NCBI RefSeq assembly: GCF_000006565.2
Contig: NC_031478.1
Location: 1,285,874-1,349,873 of the forward strand
Direction of reading: 5' to 3'
Length of the DNA stretch: 64,000 bases
From: Toxoplasma gondii ME49
Lineage: Eukaryota > Apicomplexa > Conoidasida > Eucoccidiorida > Sarcocystidae
In this document: positions 11,167-22,126 of the stretch, one piece after another
How positions within the stretch are numbered: position 1 is the first letter of the stretch
How the letters are laid out: every line of letters begins with the position of its first letter
Position numbers and translations under genes: made by a program
Notes under the pieces: model-generated
Database searches by the model: none
What the model saw: the letters and a program-made list of their open reading frames with translations, nothing else
Told to the model about the DNA's origin: nothing

Positions 11167-14100
11167 TAACGGAGAGACAGAGAAAGAAGGAGACAGCGGC
11201 AGAGCGCAAGAGAGTCGTCCACAAGCGGGGAGGGTGGGGGTCGACCGGCGAAGGAGGAGCAGAAGGAGAGACGAAGAAACGGTTCAGAAGAGGAGCTGAA
11301 GAAACGAAAAAAACATTCTCGTGAAAGAGAAGACGATTGCGAACGCTGTTTCCGTTCTGGAAGCTGGGCACAGAGGAAAATCCAGTACCTGCTAGTCGAG
11401 AGTTTCGAGAAAAACAAACAAAACGTGAAGGCGAAGAGACAGAGACGCCGCAGTGCGCTGCCAACGAGGCAAACACAACTTAGCGAAATCCGTACGGAAA
11501 GAGACGAGATGTCTGCACGAACAAAGCATTCGCATGCAAGCCACTCCACACATCCACGCTTGTCACGACTCACATCTGTACAGGACATTTATATATATAT
11601 ATATATATGTAAATACACAGCTCTTTACGTGGATGTAGTTAGACACCCACTGAATGATATTTATATATATATATATATATATATATGGATATTTGGATAG
11701 GTTGATGCAGGGTCGCATGCGAAATCGTGTCGAAGTATCGGTGAGTGTCCGTGGTCGCGTAGAGAGTCGTGCAAGGTGGGTTTTGGTGGACGATGTCTCT
11801 GCTTTCGGCTGATTTTTTCCGGAAGAATCACAAGGATCACCCTGCAAAGAATCCATCTATCTCTTGTGTCATGAACCGCTTTTTTCGCTGAAGACAAAGA
11901 ACCGACTACGCATGAACTTCGTCGTTGATTCTCGTCTTTCGAGCCTCCGCTTCGACATCTTCTCGCTCCGCAGTCTCCCGCGTCGTCGACTCTCTCTTAA
12001 CTCGGCATTACGAGTTTCGCCGTTCTCTCTTTCCACCATTTTCTTCTCACTTCTGTCGGGGACAAGCATTGCCTTGTCCTATTCAGGCAGTAGGTAGAGT
12101 TGTTGGCCAGCAGACGTCGTCCTTGTTCCACCACCTAATCATAATCTCCTGCTCCATGTAGTAAGGACTGTTCGCAACGTGTAACGGTAATAGAGAACTC
12201 GGAGTTCGTGTCAAGTCGTTTCTTTTTTCCTCTCTTCTGTCACACCGTCTCTCGTATTTCCCCTGTGTCAGTGGCCGATGGTGATCCGAGCGGCGGATGT
12301 CACAGAGCGACGCCAGAGCTCTGGACGTAATACTCCAGGAGCTCTTCGTTTAGAGATGTTCCGCGTTGCTTCACAACTCCGGGAGGCGAGTCTCTGCTTT
12401 AACCCCCTACCTCTTGTCTGTGCACATGTTGTGATTACTTCTTGCGCTCTGACTCTCTCTCTCTTCCGCCTCTCGTTCTCTTTCGCGGAGCTCCGTTCTC
12501 GCCTCTTCTCGATCGAAAAAAGAGTCCCCGTCACCTTTGGGGACGAAGAGTGACACCGCGCTTCAACGAGCAGCGGATGGTCAGCGACACACGCAGAGAA
12601 GCGCTGGACCCGTTCCTGCTTTGTTTTTCTTGAGTTCTTGTTTCTCGTGGAGTTCATGTTCTTTTCTGCCTTTCCGTGATGCACAGTCGGCAACGTGTAC
12701 AGTGTCTCGGGTGCTTGACGTCGCGTCGGCATGCCGGCAAAAGGGGAGCGAACAAATTTTTCTCTCAGACTGCCCTTCACACGAAGTCTCAGAAAAGAAG
12801 CAATGCCCACACAAGACCCGTAGCTTTCTCGTGAAGAAAAACAAGATTTACTGGAGACGCTTCTACCTGCGAAAAAACCGGAGTCTTCACTGAAAAAAGT
12901 ACACACGGCCACCGTTCGAGAGAGCGAACAAGACTTTGGTCGTCTTTTTCTCTTCTCGGATGTCGTTCGTTCTTTTCTTGTCTTCTTCTCTCTTTCTCGC
13001 CTTTGGTCGCGCATTCGTTCTCCTTCCTGCTCTCGTTCTTCTTCTTCCCTCTTCACTTTAGTCATGGCCCTCCACTGTCGTTTTGTTGCCCTGTCTGTGG
13101 CGTCTGTCTCGCATGGCTACCATGTTCAGCGCCGTCCTCCTTCTTCTACAGCTACGGCAACTGCTCTGCTAAAATAGCGAGTAGGTTCCTTCTCCTTCTC
13201 CTTCTCGGCTCTCCGTCTCTCTAACGCAGTGTCTCCATTGCGGTCTGCCCTCTGTGTCGCTGTCTCCTCTCTCTTGCGTCACACATATATAGGCAGGTAC
13301 ACTTGGGTGCATTGTGCAAGCCCACAAAAGTGCAGACGAGAACTGTTTGCTCTCCCCTTCTTCTTTCTCTGTATGCCTCGGTTGTTCTTCCTCGAAGCTC
13401 TGTCTCTGCTTCGCCGCTCGCATCGCTTGACTCTTTCGTTGCGCGGTGTTGGGTGTGCCGGGAGCAGCGGGACTGCATGCGCTGGCGGCGGAACAGACGG
13501 CGGCTCTGCGTCGCAGAAACATTCTTTTTCTCTCCTTTTCACTTGACGGATTCTGTATCTAAGCGCCTCGTTTTCTCCCTTCTTTCCTCTTCTCAGGTCG
13601 CCGGTCAAACACGGTGCGTGAAGACATCCCATTTCATGCGCATGCAGAGACCACAGGACATGTTTTCTCGCGTGCGGATGCATTTTGACTTTTTCCGCCG
13701 TAGTTTTGTCTTTTTTCCTCGCATGTTTTCTTCGCATGCCATGCTTGGTTCTCCCGTGACATGCACGGAGTCGCTGGATCAGTCGTCGTCCTGAAATCCC
13801 CCGGCTTGACGCTGCGAGAGATATCGCGCAGCGTCGCGAATTCCTTCGCTGTTTAAAAGATTGTGCTCTATCTACTGCTGCTCTCCCGCAGCTTCTCTCG
13901 TTTTCACTCTATTCTCTGTAGGCTCTTCGCTGCTTGTCAATCCGGGTGTCTCTGTTGTCTCAGCCGTTCTCTCCTGCGACCTTTCCTCGTCCGTCTGTGC
14001 CTCTGTAGCCTCAAATCTACAGGCTCAAATAGACGGTTAGACGTCGCTTTTTCCTTGTCGAGAAAATCTTCGTTTCCCTGCGCGCTTTTCTGTTCTGTTC

Positions 14101-14349
14101 CTCGGTGTTTTTCTCTTTTTCGAGACGCGCCATGACTTTTTTTCCTGGTTTCTCAGTTGCTCGTTTTCGATCCTTCTCGGTTCCTCGCTGCTCCTCCACC
14201 GAAACTTGCCTTTTCGCGTCTGTTCTTTCTTTCTCCACTCGCACGCCAAGCAGAATTTCAGCCGCCGCAGTCTTCTGATTGCTTGGCGTTTCGGGCCATC
14301 CAGCGCTCCTCAGCGCCGAACACTCTAAGCGGAGACGGAGAAGGAGAGA
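11167..14349. other. Spacer between TBC and JmjC genes
   Basis: The first ~250 bases are purine-rich and probably form the 3' UTR of the TBC gene. Two (TA)n tracts follow at 11,590-11,606 and 11,657-11,686. The segment from about 12,900 to 14,340 has pyrimidine-rich stretches, as expected for an upstream/5' UTR region of the JmjC gene. I see no conserved protein on either strand. A 265-codon minus-strand frame at 12,268-13,065 is only the mirror of pyrimidine tracts. Confidence 0.6.
11590..11686. repeat. Paired (TA)n microsatellites
   Basis: Two alternating TA tracts, at 11,590-11,606 and 11,657-11,686, about 50 bases apart in the spacer downstream of the TBC gene. Confidence 0.9.
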
Positions 14350-17300
14350 ATGGCAAACGCGAAGAAGAGTCATCGGGGACAGGGAAGGCAGGCTAGTGCT
14401 TCTTCCTCGTCAGTGTTGGCGGATTGCGAGCAGCGAAAAAGGAAACGAAAAGAGACTGGACATGACAAAGAATCAACCTTGAAGCGGCTGTGGCGTCTCG
14501 GCGAGGCTTATCGGGGGTAAGAGTTGCTTGACCCACAGGAAGAGGCTTGCCCGCGTCTCCTCCGACAGTCGGTTTCCTCTGCTCTTTGCCTTCAGTTAAC
14601 CTGACCTTCACATCCCGAGTCTTCTTCGTTTTTCTTCTCCTCAACTGCTTTCGGAGCACCCCCGTATCCCTGCATGCGCGTCGGCACAAGTGGCTTGAGC
14701 GAAGTGGGTGCCTCCGTTGTTTTTTTACTCTGGAAGTGCATGTAAACGAATATTCCTGGTAAACGAATCACGGACAACTTTTCTCTTCCAGTCCAGAATG
14801 ACCTCGTTGTGTCGTCAAGATGGCTGCGTGTGGAACGGCGTCTCTTTCAACAGCCAAAGGCCTCTGTGAAAGTTTCAGGTCCATCTGTTCCTTCTCACGT
14901 GGACGCCGCCGTCTCCGTCTTGGCTCTCAGCCTCAAGAGCCTTCTGCGTTTCTTCGCCGGCTTGTCGTTCACCTCCTGGTTTGTCTGGTGTGAGCGTTTG
15001 CTGCGTTTCTCGCAGATTCTGCCCTTTCCGCGAGGCCGAGCGTTCTTCTCCGTCTGAGCGGAGAGCAGAAGCGAGAGGCGCCGAGACGCGTTCCTCCTCA
15101 GGGTGGCGGCTTCCGCCGATTCGCCGCATTTTTCTCGTCAAATCTCCCAGAAATCCCGACGAGACCCTCGCGGGGTCGGGCGCTTGCTGCGACCACAAAC
15201 GACAAAAAGAAGCCGCAGGGAAGGCAGGGCAGGTGCAGGCTGCGAGAGACGAAGAGAGGTTCTGCTCTAGATGTTTCTACGAGTCTTTCGTCATGACGCG
15301 AACTCCCGTCCTTGTTGTTCCTCTGCCTTCAGACGGCCTCCCCCCGCGTGCGACAGGCCAAAGTGAAGCGGAGCTTGGACGTGATACTGACGCCCAGTCC
15401 CCAGAACCTCAATCAAACTCACACTCTTCCTGTTCTCTCTCTCGTTCTCCTTCCTCTCGTTCTCCTTCCTCTCGTTCTTCTTCCTCTCGTTCTTCTTCCT
15501 CTCGTTCTCCTTGCGACTCTGCGTTCGTGGATGTTCCGCTTCTGCAGCGGAATTGGTTGAGTGCATCGGCGCTGAAGCAGCGAGCAGGGGACATGTGGGT
15601 GGACGTGGAAGAGCGCGAGAGAACTGTCTCTTCCGACAAAGGAGACACCTCGCGAGGCGCCTCGAGCGCGGCCGCGGGAGGCGCAAACTTTGGAAAGGGT
15701 GCGTTCAGGCGCTGTCGATTCGGGGACTTCATCGACCGTCTAGAAGCCGGCGACGAGTCCCTCTACCTCACCACGCAGCGGGTGCCTCACACCCGAGACG
15801 GTGAGCGACTCAGGCGACAGAGAGGACGCGGAAGGCGAGCGAAAGCGAGGAACAAAGATACAGAGCGAAACGAAGAAAAGAAAGAAGAGGGAGGGAGGAG
15901 GTGACAGGGGAGGTGACAGGGGAGGCAGGTGTGAGAGAGGACGGCAATTGGCTCGTCCGAGATTCCTGCGCGGCGCGTTGTTCGCGGTGCCATACGGTGG
16001 GGAGCGACGGAACAGCGAGAAAGAGAGAAAACGGTCAGGGGAGAGATCACGAGAAGGACTCGAGACGACGCAAGGTGGGGAAGCAAGCGAACGAAGAGAG
16101 AGGACACTGAGGACAGAACAGGAAAGAAAAGGAGCAGAAAACCGGAGAGGTCGTGTGTGAGCGAAGACAGACTGGGAGAGAAGAAGCACCGAGAGAAAGG
16201 CGCATGTGCTCAAGTAGAGCTGGACCTCAGCTGCGGTGATGAGGCGGGACTGCCAGAGCACAAGAGGGAAGGAAGCAGACATCGGAAGAAGAAGGAAGGA
16301 GAACAACGAGAAGCAAAAGGGGGAGACGGCAACTGAAGAGACGAAGCCGCGAAGCAGGCGTGGATGAAAAACAACGGAGATGCAGATCGAAACTGTTTCT
16401 CTTCTTGTCTCCTTTTAGGTCCGAAACGTCTGTGTGGGGCGCCGCTGTCGAGCCCTCTCGCGCTCGACTTTCCTCCTCTCCCTTCTCTCCTTGGGTAATA
16501 CCGCAGTGGTTCTCTGTTTTCCTCTTTCTCGCAACAGAGTTCAGTTTGCGCGCGTTGTGTCGGTCTCACCGCTTCGGGCGAGGTTTCCTTCCGAGCCTCT
16601 CTCGCCTGCCTTCTCGATTCGGATTCTGCTTCGCTGGTGGCGGTCTCGTTCGGTGGCGCGTATCTCTCTCCTTTTCGTCTCCGGTTCTTCTCGCTGGATC
16701 TCTTGCCTCCTCTGTCACCTTCTCTGTCTTCTCAGAGCGTCGCTATGCATCTGTCCGTTCCTCCTTTGTGGCGCCTCCTCGCCATCTGCCATACTCACCG
16801 CCCTGTCAGCTTCGACCCGCCAAGCTCCTCTCTCTCCATTGCTCTCTCATATAGATACATGTACATACATGTACATATATATGTATATATATGCATATAT
16901 GTATATATGTATATATATATATATATATATGTCATTCTCTGTCGCATGTTCTTTGTTGCTTTGCGTTTTGGTATCGATTCCTGCGTCTTGTCTTCTCCTT
17001 TCTTCTTTTCTCAGAAACCTCCAGCCGTACCAGTACAACTTTTGGTGGGGACATGCAAAGTCTGGAAGCACAACCGGCCTCCACCACGATTTCCACGACA
17101 ATTTGTATGTTCTTCTCCGAGGTAAACACTGCCGCGTTTCGCGCTTGCACTCAAAGTTCTCCAGCGTTCAGCTGCCATACACGTAAAGGCAAGCAATCTG
17201 GAGAGAGGCGATTGGAATTGCACAGACGCTAGATTCGCGTATTTGCATGTCATTCTCTCACTCTTTCTGAATCACACATTGAACGCGACACCCAATTGTA

Positions 17301-20169
17301 TGATGATATCGGTCTATCCAATACGTATATGTATATGTATATGTATGTATACACCTCAGTATATCCCTGTATGTGTGAACTATACATCGATGATCCTATA
17401 TACCTTCTCCAATATATGTATATATGTAGATATAAGTATAGCCGCGTAACTGTTTCTAGCGCCTGTTTGTAAGCTGTTGGTTGAGTCTGTAGAGATGCGT
17501 GCTTCGCACTTCAGGCGCTTACATTCCGTTTTCACAGTTCCTCGTCTCTCCAGTTTTCTTCCCTGCAGGCCAGAAAGTCTTTCGGCTGTTCAGTCCTCGG
17601 TGTGCCGGCTTGCTGCCCACGAAAGGCAGAGTCATGCGGGTCTACCCAAACGGCTTGATTTGTTACTCGGCGTTTATTCGGGAAGACGGCGGTCACGAGC
17701 TGGGCGTGAGACGGTGGAGACAGGAGAAAGTGGAGGAGCGCCTGGCTCTGCTCCAGGAACGCCTGGAAGCATGCGGACAGAGGAAAGGCGAGGGGACGAG
17801 GAAGGGAGAAAAGGCGAAACAGACAACAGGAGAGAAGGACGCTGAAGGCCAGCGAGACGATTCCGTGGAAGAACTCGAGCTCCAAATCGCTGAGGCTGAA
17901 CGCGAGTAAGAACCATACAATGTCGTTGAAAGATAAATGCTTGGCAGACATAAATATGCATGCATATGTACATATAGACGTATTTACAAATTTATACATA
18001 CATATATATGCATATATATATATGCATATATATACATATTCATATATATATATATATATATGTATAGCTGAAGAAAATGGTACTCATGTCCATGTGCATA
18101 CATGAACGTGGCTGTACGATATTGCGCATATAGATAGGTAAATACGTAGAGAGAAAGGAGATGATGGCAGCCAGCTTACGAGCGATTTGGAAGGCCGGCT
18201 CAGTTCCCAGTTCTTTTCTTCTTCCACCTGAAACCAGTTTCTGTTCTTTGAAGCCTTTGCGGGGATCCGAGAGGCGCATGCATCGATGCAAATATACATT
18301 TGCTTTCATTTGGTGACTGTCGTCAGTTCCCTCTCGAATCATATATATATATATATATATATATGAATAGAGCGGGCGAGATACAGGTGCATGAGCACGG
18401 CGGGGAGAAAGAGCCTGAATTATTTCGGGCATTTTCGTTTTTCAGACTCGACGACCTTCTTGACCAGGCGCTCGAAGACATGGACGACGAAAGTGAAGAA
18501 GACTCAACTGCATCTGAGAGTGAAGAGCCATCTCGAGAGGCGACTTCTAACGCGATGCTTGTGGTGCGTCCACGTCGCCTTCTGTAGCTTTCGTTAGAAA
18601 ATCCAGAGTTGTACAGCTTTTCTGCGCCTCTTTCTGTGAAGCCGCCTGTGTACTGACTGTGCATTGCATGCGCATGTCTGTAGCTGTAGAGGTTGCCTTC
18701 TTTGCCGTTACGCTATGGGGCCTATGCATATCTGCGAACGCGTCCAGCATCCGCCTAATTGCACAGCGTCTCACGTAGAGAAAGACGACACTCTGTCCAT
18801 CTCTTCTGTTCTTTCCAGGATGCGTAAAGTTCTTCCTCGATTCGGACTTCTTGTGTTGTCTGTCTCAGGAGTGCTGTGAAGGTGATTTTGTCGCATGCAC
18901 AAATTTCTGCTTCGCTTCGGTTGTTTCGATTGTGTGGAAACGGCATATTTGCAGCCGCGTCGCGTCCCAGAGGGTGTGTGGGTCCACTTCCCGATGTCCT
19001 TTTCTGAACGCTTTTAGACAGCAGACAGCGTCTCCCGTTCGTTTGGCGGAACATCTCTCTCCAGCAGCCAGTCGGATTTGTCTCGCGGCTTCAGTTGCTT
19101 GCATGCATGCAGGGTCGGCTCGTCGGCGAGGGCCAGATTCCTGACCATTTCTGTTTAGCGAATACTCGCGAGAGAGCACTGGGAGACAGCAGTGACGACG
19201 GCGGCAGCGCCATCACGCCCGAGACGATTCTGTCGAAGTACTGGGAAGTGAAAATGGTCGCCGGAGACATGTGTACGTTTTCTGAGGCATTTCGCGAGTG
19301 GAGTGCCTGTACGGAGAGAGCCGTTACAGTTTTCACAGCTGAAAAATCAGTCTGAAATCTCTTTCCTCTTTGTTCCCTCGACGCAGACGCTCATGATGGA
19401 AGTTGCGGGGTAGGGACCTACCTAGACGCGCGTCCAGTGAGAATGTGTCTTCTGTTTTCTTTGCTGTGTACTTTCTCTCTCTGCTGTTCTCTCTGTTGTT
19501 CTCTCTGCTGGCATTTCCCCCTTGCCCGCCTTATCTCTGTCTTCTCCTCTGCGTATGTCGGACTCTCGAGAAGAGCGGTCCGGTACCACCTACAAAATCC
19601 GGGAGTAAACGCGGAGGGCGACTGGAAGCGTCGACGGTCCCCGCGAAGTTGTGTGAGCCTGTGAGAGGACGCAGCATCTGTGTTTCTGCAGAAAAAAGCG
19701 TTCAACTGTTTTCGCGAGACTGCCGCGTTGCGTGTATGCAGTGTATCTGCCGGCGGGCTGGTTTCACGAAGTTCATTCTTTCTCGAGACGTGAGGCAGAG
19801 AGCGGACAGGTGGAGACAGGGACCGAAGGAAGTTCTCACATGGCTCTGAATTTCTGGTTTCACCCGCCGGTCTTTGGTGCCCCCTACGAACGGCCCTACG
19901 GCGACGCTTTCTGGGAGGATCGCACACGGCCGCTCTTGGAGGCGCACTGCTCGCTGGTGAGGAAAAACAAGAAATCGACGGAAGACAACGCAAGAAAAAG
20001 GAACCAGAAGACGCCCGACGCAAGACAGCGGCGAGACTCACTGCCGAAAAAGAGACACGAAACGAGCCAGACGAAGGAATCAAACAATACTTCTGATATC
20101 GCCAGGATATATACCCGGTCACACAAAACATAACGCACCCGGACAGGGCATTCAGGAACCTATAAATGC

Positions 20170-20200
<31 letters not shown>

Positions 20201-20790
20201 TGTATGTGCGGATGTATTCATGTATACATATATATATATATATATACCTATGTCGTGAGAAGCGTACCTATTGGGAATAGTAGAGAGAAGGGAAGAAGAC
20301 GTTTGTTTGAATTACTTTTGTCTGTCTTGTAATTGGCATGCGCATGCAGGTGTACCGTCTGCGTGTGATGTCTGGTTCTGTTCAGATTGAGAAGTTTGGG
20401 GGCTCCGTTTCAGTGCGCGGAACGTTCAAAGCGAGTGACTTCCAGGAAGTCAGAGACACTTTGCCGGCGTCTTCTCGAGCCGGGGAAGTGACGAGAAAAG
20501 CCACAGATCTGACGAGGAAACAAGGACTCCAGAAAGAGACAGAACGAGACCCTGGAAGTCTCTGTGTCTCGCAAGGCACTGGAGACAGCCGTCGAAAAGA
20601 GACTCGCGAAAGGAAGCGCCTGCACAGCTGCTGGGAGACCCAAACAGCTGCGCTTAACGACGCACCCCGCTTTAAAAAGAATCGCCTTGCCGAGGCTTGG
20701 CAAGCGCACTGTGCTCTCAAATACGCGGGAAGAAGGTGCCTCATGTATCGCGTTCCACCCGAGTTGTGCTACTTCTTCGACTCATCCTAA
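14350..20790 (+). CDS. JmjC-domain (cupin_8-type) 2-oxoglutarate oxygenase
   Basis: Predicted exons are 14350-14516, 15016-15800, 16419-16494, 17015-17121, 17569-17905, 18446-18563, 19113-19272, 19742-19956 and 20350-20790. All phases match and give 801 residues. The start ATG has a good context (GAGAATGG). An N-terminal cupin region (FYESFVMTRTPVLVV; WLSASALKQ...VDVEERERT) leads to FGDFIDRLEAGDESLYLTTQ, then FWWGHAKSGSTTGLHHDFHDNL. The likely Fe(II) ligands are H366 and D368, with distal H592 in YLPAGWFHEV. This pattern matches JMJD7/FIH-like Fe(II)/2-oxoglutarate hydroxylases rather than classical JARID/JHDM demethylases. The ~220 residues between metal ligands include a charged coiled segment and an acidic block (exons 5 and 6), larger than usual. 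Substrate unknown. The 3' end is less certain: reading through exon 8 gives a stop at 20,133. Confidence 0.83.
15427..15510 (+). repeat. 15-bp tandem repeat encoding SRSPS units
   Basis: About five copies of a 15-base unit (consensus CTCTCGTTCTCCTTC) lie in JmjC exon 2. They encode an Arg/Ser-rich block (SRSPS/SRSSS units) like the RS tracts of splicing factors. The block interrupts the N-terminal part of the oxygenase and is likely length-polymorphic. Confidence 0.85.
16849..16930. repeat. (TA)n/(GTAC) microsatellite in JmjC intron 3
   Basis: Alternating TA with GTACAT and GCATAT interruptions, within the intron before the exon that carries the HxD iron-binding motif. Confidence 0.9.
17950..18064. 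repeat. TA-rich microsatellite in JmjC intron 5
   Basis: Compound TA, ATGC and ATAC repeats, starting about 45 bases after the exon 5 donor. Confidence 0.85.
18341..18364. repeat. (TA)12 microsatellite in JmjC intron 5
   Basis: Near-perfect alternating AT, about 80 bases upstream of the exon 6 acceptor. Confidence 0.9.
20169..20247. repeat. Two (TA)n tracts in JmjC intron 8 or 3' UTR
   Basis: Alternating TA tracts at 20,169-20,196 and 20,224-20,247. They are intronic if exon 9 is used, and in the 3' UTR if the gene stops at 20,133. Confidence 0.9.
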
Positions 20791-22126
20791 TATCTTGCCT
20801 CTCCTTCAATCGAAGTCCATCCACAAACAAATACATGCGTTTGTATATATATATATATATATATATATATTGCTAAGCATGTGTCTACATATATATATAT
20901 ATATTTCTTTGTATATGTAGGAATAAGCATTGATATGCATCATATGTACATACAGATATATGTATGTATCTACATAGATGCATGTGTTTGTCTGTTTGTG
21001 CATTTAACTTTCGAGCGAGCTTGGGTTCCGTGGCTGGGAAACTCGATTCTCGTTTCTGCTAAGAAGAAACTGATTGTTTCTGAATAGTTTCCAAGTGTTT
21101 CCTTTTTTCTGACGTCTCGTCGCCACGGTTTTTTTGAATACGCCTATCGGGGGCACCGACGCCTTTTTTCAAGCTCCGTTTCAGGCTTGCTTGCGCCTGA
21201 AAATGCGATGCTTCGTGACATCCTGACATCTTGAAAAACTGCGGGAAGGCGAGCAGAGAAACCAAATGCACAACAGCTCTGTAACTCGCAGTTCAAGAGG
21301 TGACGAGAAAGAAAGCGGGAGAGACAGAGAAGACGAGAGAGATAGAGAAGAGAGCAGAGAAAGACAGCGGGAGAGAGAGAAGAGAGCGATATAGAGGAAG
21401 AGATAAAGAAAGAGAAAACACAGCAAGGAGGGAGAAGTAGCGGGAAAAAGGACGAGAGCAGTTAACTGGTGTTTCTCACGACAGAGAAGCACAGAGTGGG
21501 CAGAAAAGCTTTCGCAGACAGCAGCTCGGACGGGAGGCAGGCGAATCCGATACAGCTGAATTTGTGACCTGAAGGCCTGGGCCGAAAACGAAGGATCCAC
21601 CAAAAGTGATGCATGTGCGGTGCACTTTCCACATAAGCACGAAAGTCGAGAGGAATTTCCTGCGTTCGAATTCAAACTTCAGGGTCAAGTTGTTTCCCGG
21701 AGAAACTCCCCGGGGAGACACCGGAGACAGAACGGAAGGCGCTTGTCACTGCCGAGACTTCGATCCGAGAAGGAAGAAGGGAGAGAGTAACCACGACATT
21801 TTCAAACAAATCGACAACCGTTTCTGCACCTAGTGCATGCACTCATTCTCCTGAACTCGGTCCTTCTCCGGCAGTTCGGCGACGCCTTGTCTCTTTTCTA
21901 ACACTGGAACAGAGGACAAACGGCTTCTCTTGCTTCTCGTTCACAGCCTTTCCAGATAAAACACAAATCGACCGGGTTCGGTGGAGACGCATGCATGCCT
22001 CAGGCGTCGCCTCCGTTCGAGATCGCCACTCGCGTTCTTATCGTGATTCACCTTTCACGAACTCCGCGTACAGATTCCGTCTATTTACCATCCACAGGTT
22101 CTGTTCTCAGACAAATCCTAGTGTCT
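20791..22126. other. Convergent 3' spacer between JmjC and GRP170 genes
   Basis: This holds the 3' flanks of two genes that point at each other. It contains (TA)n tracts at 20,842-20,870 and 20,888-20,904. A purine-rich stretch of GAGA/GAAAG type runs from about 21,300 to 21,440. No conserved reading frame is visible. Confidence 0.6.

Noticed and set aside
12278..12553. Possible upstream exon of the JmjC gene (PMVIRAAD stretch)
   Set aside because: It resembles the N-terminal strand of cupin_8 proteins only weakly, and the 14,350 start with exon 2 already supplies that strand (TRTPVLVV).
12268..13065. 265-codon Glu/Arg/Lys-rich minus-strand frame
   Set aside because: It is the complement of pyrimidine-rich spacer upstream of the JmjC gene, with no motif.
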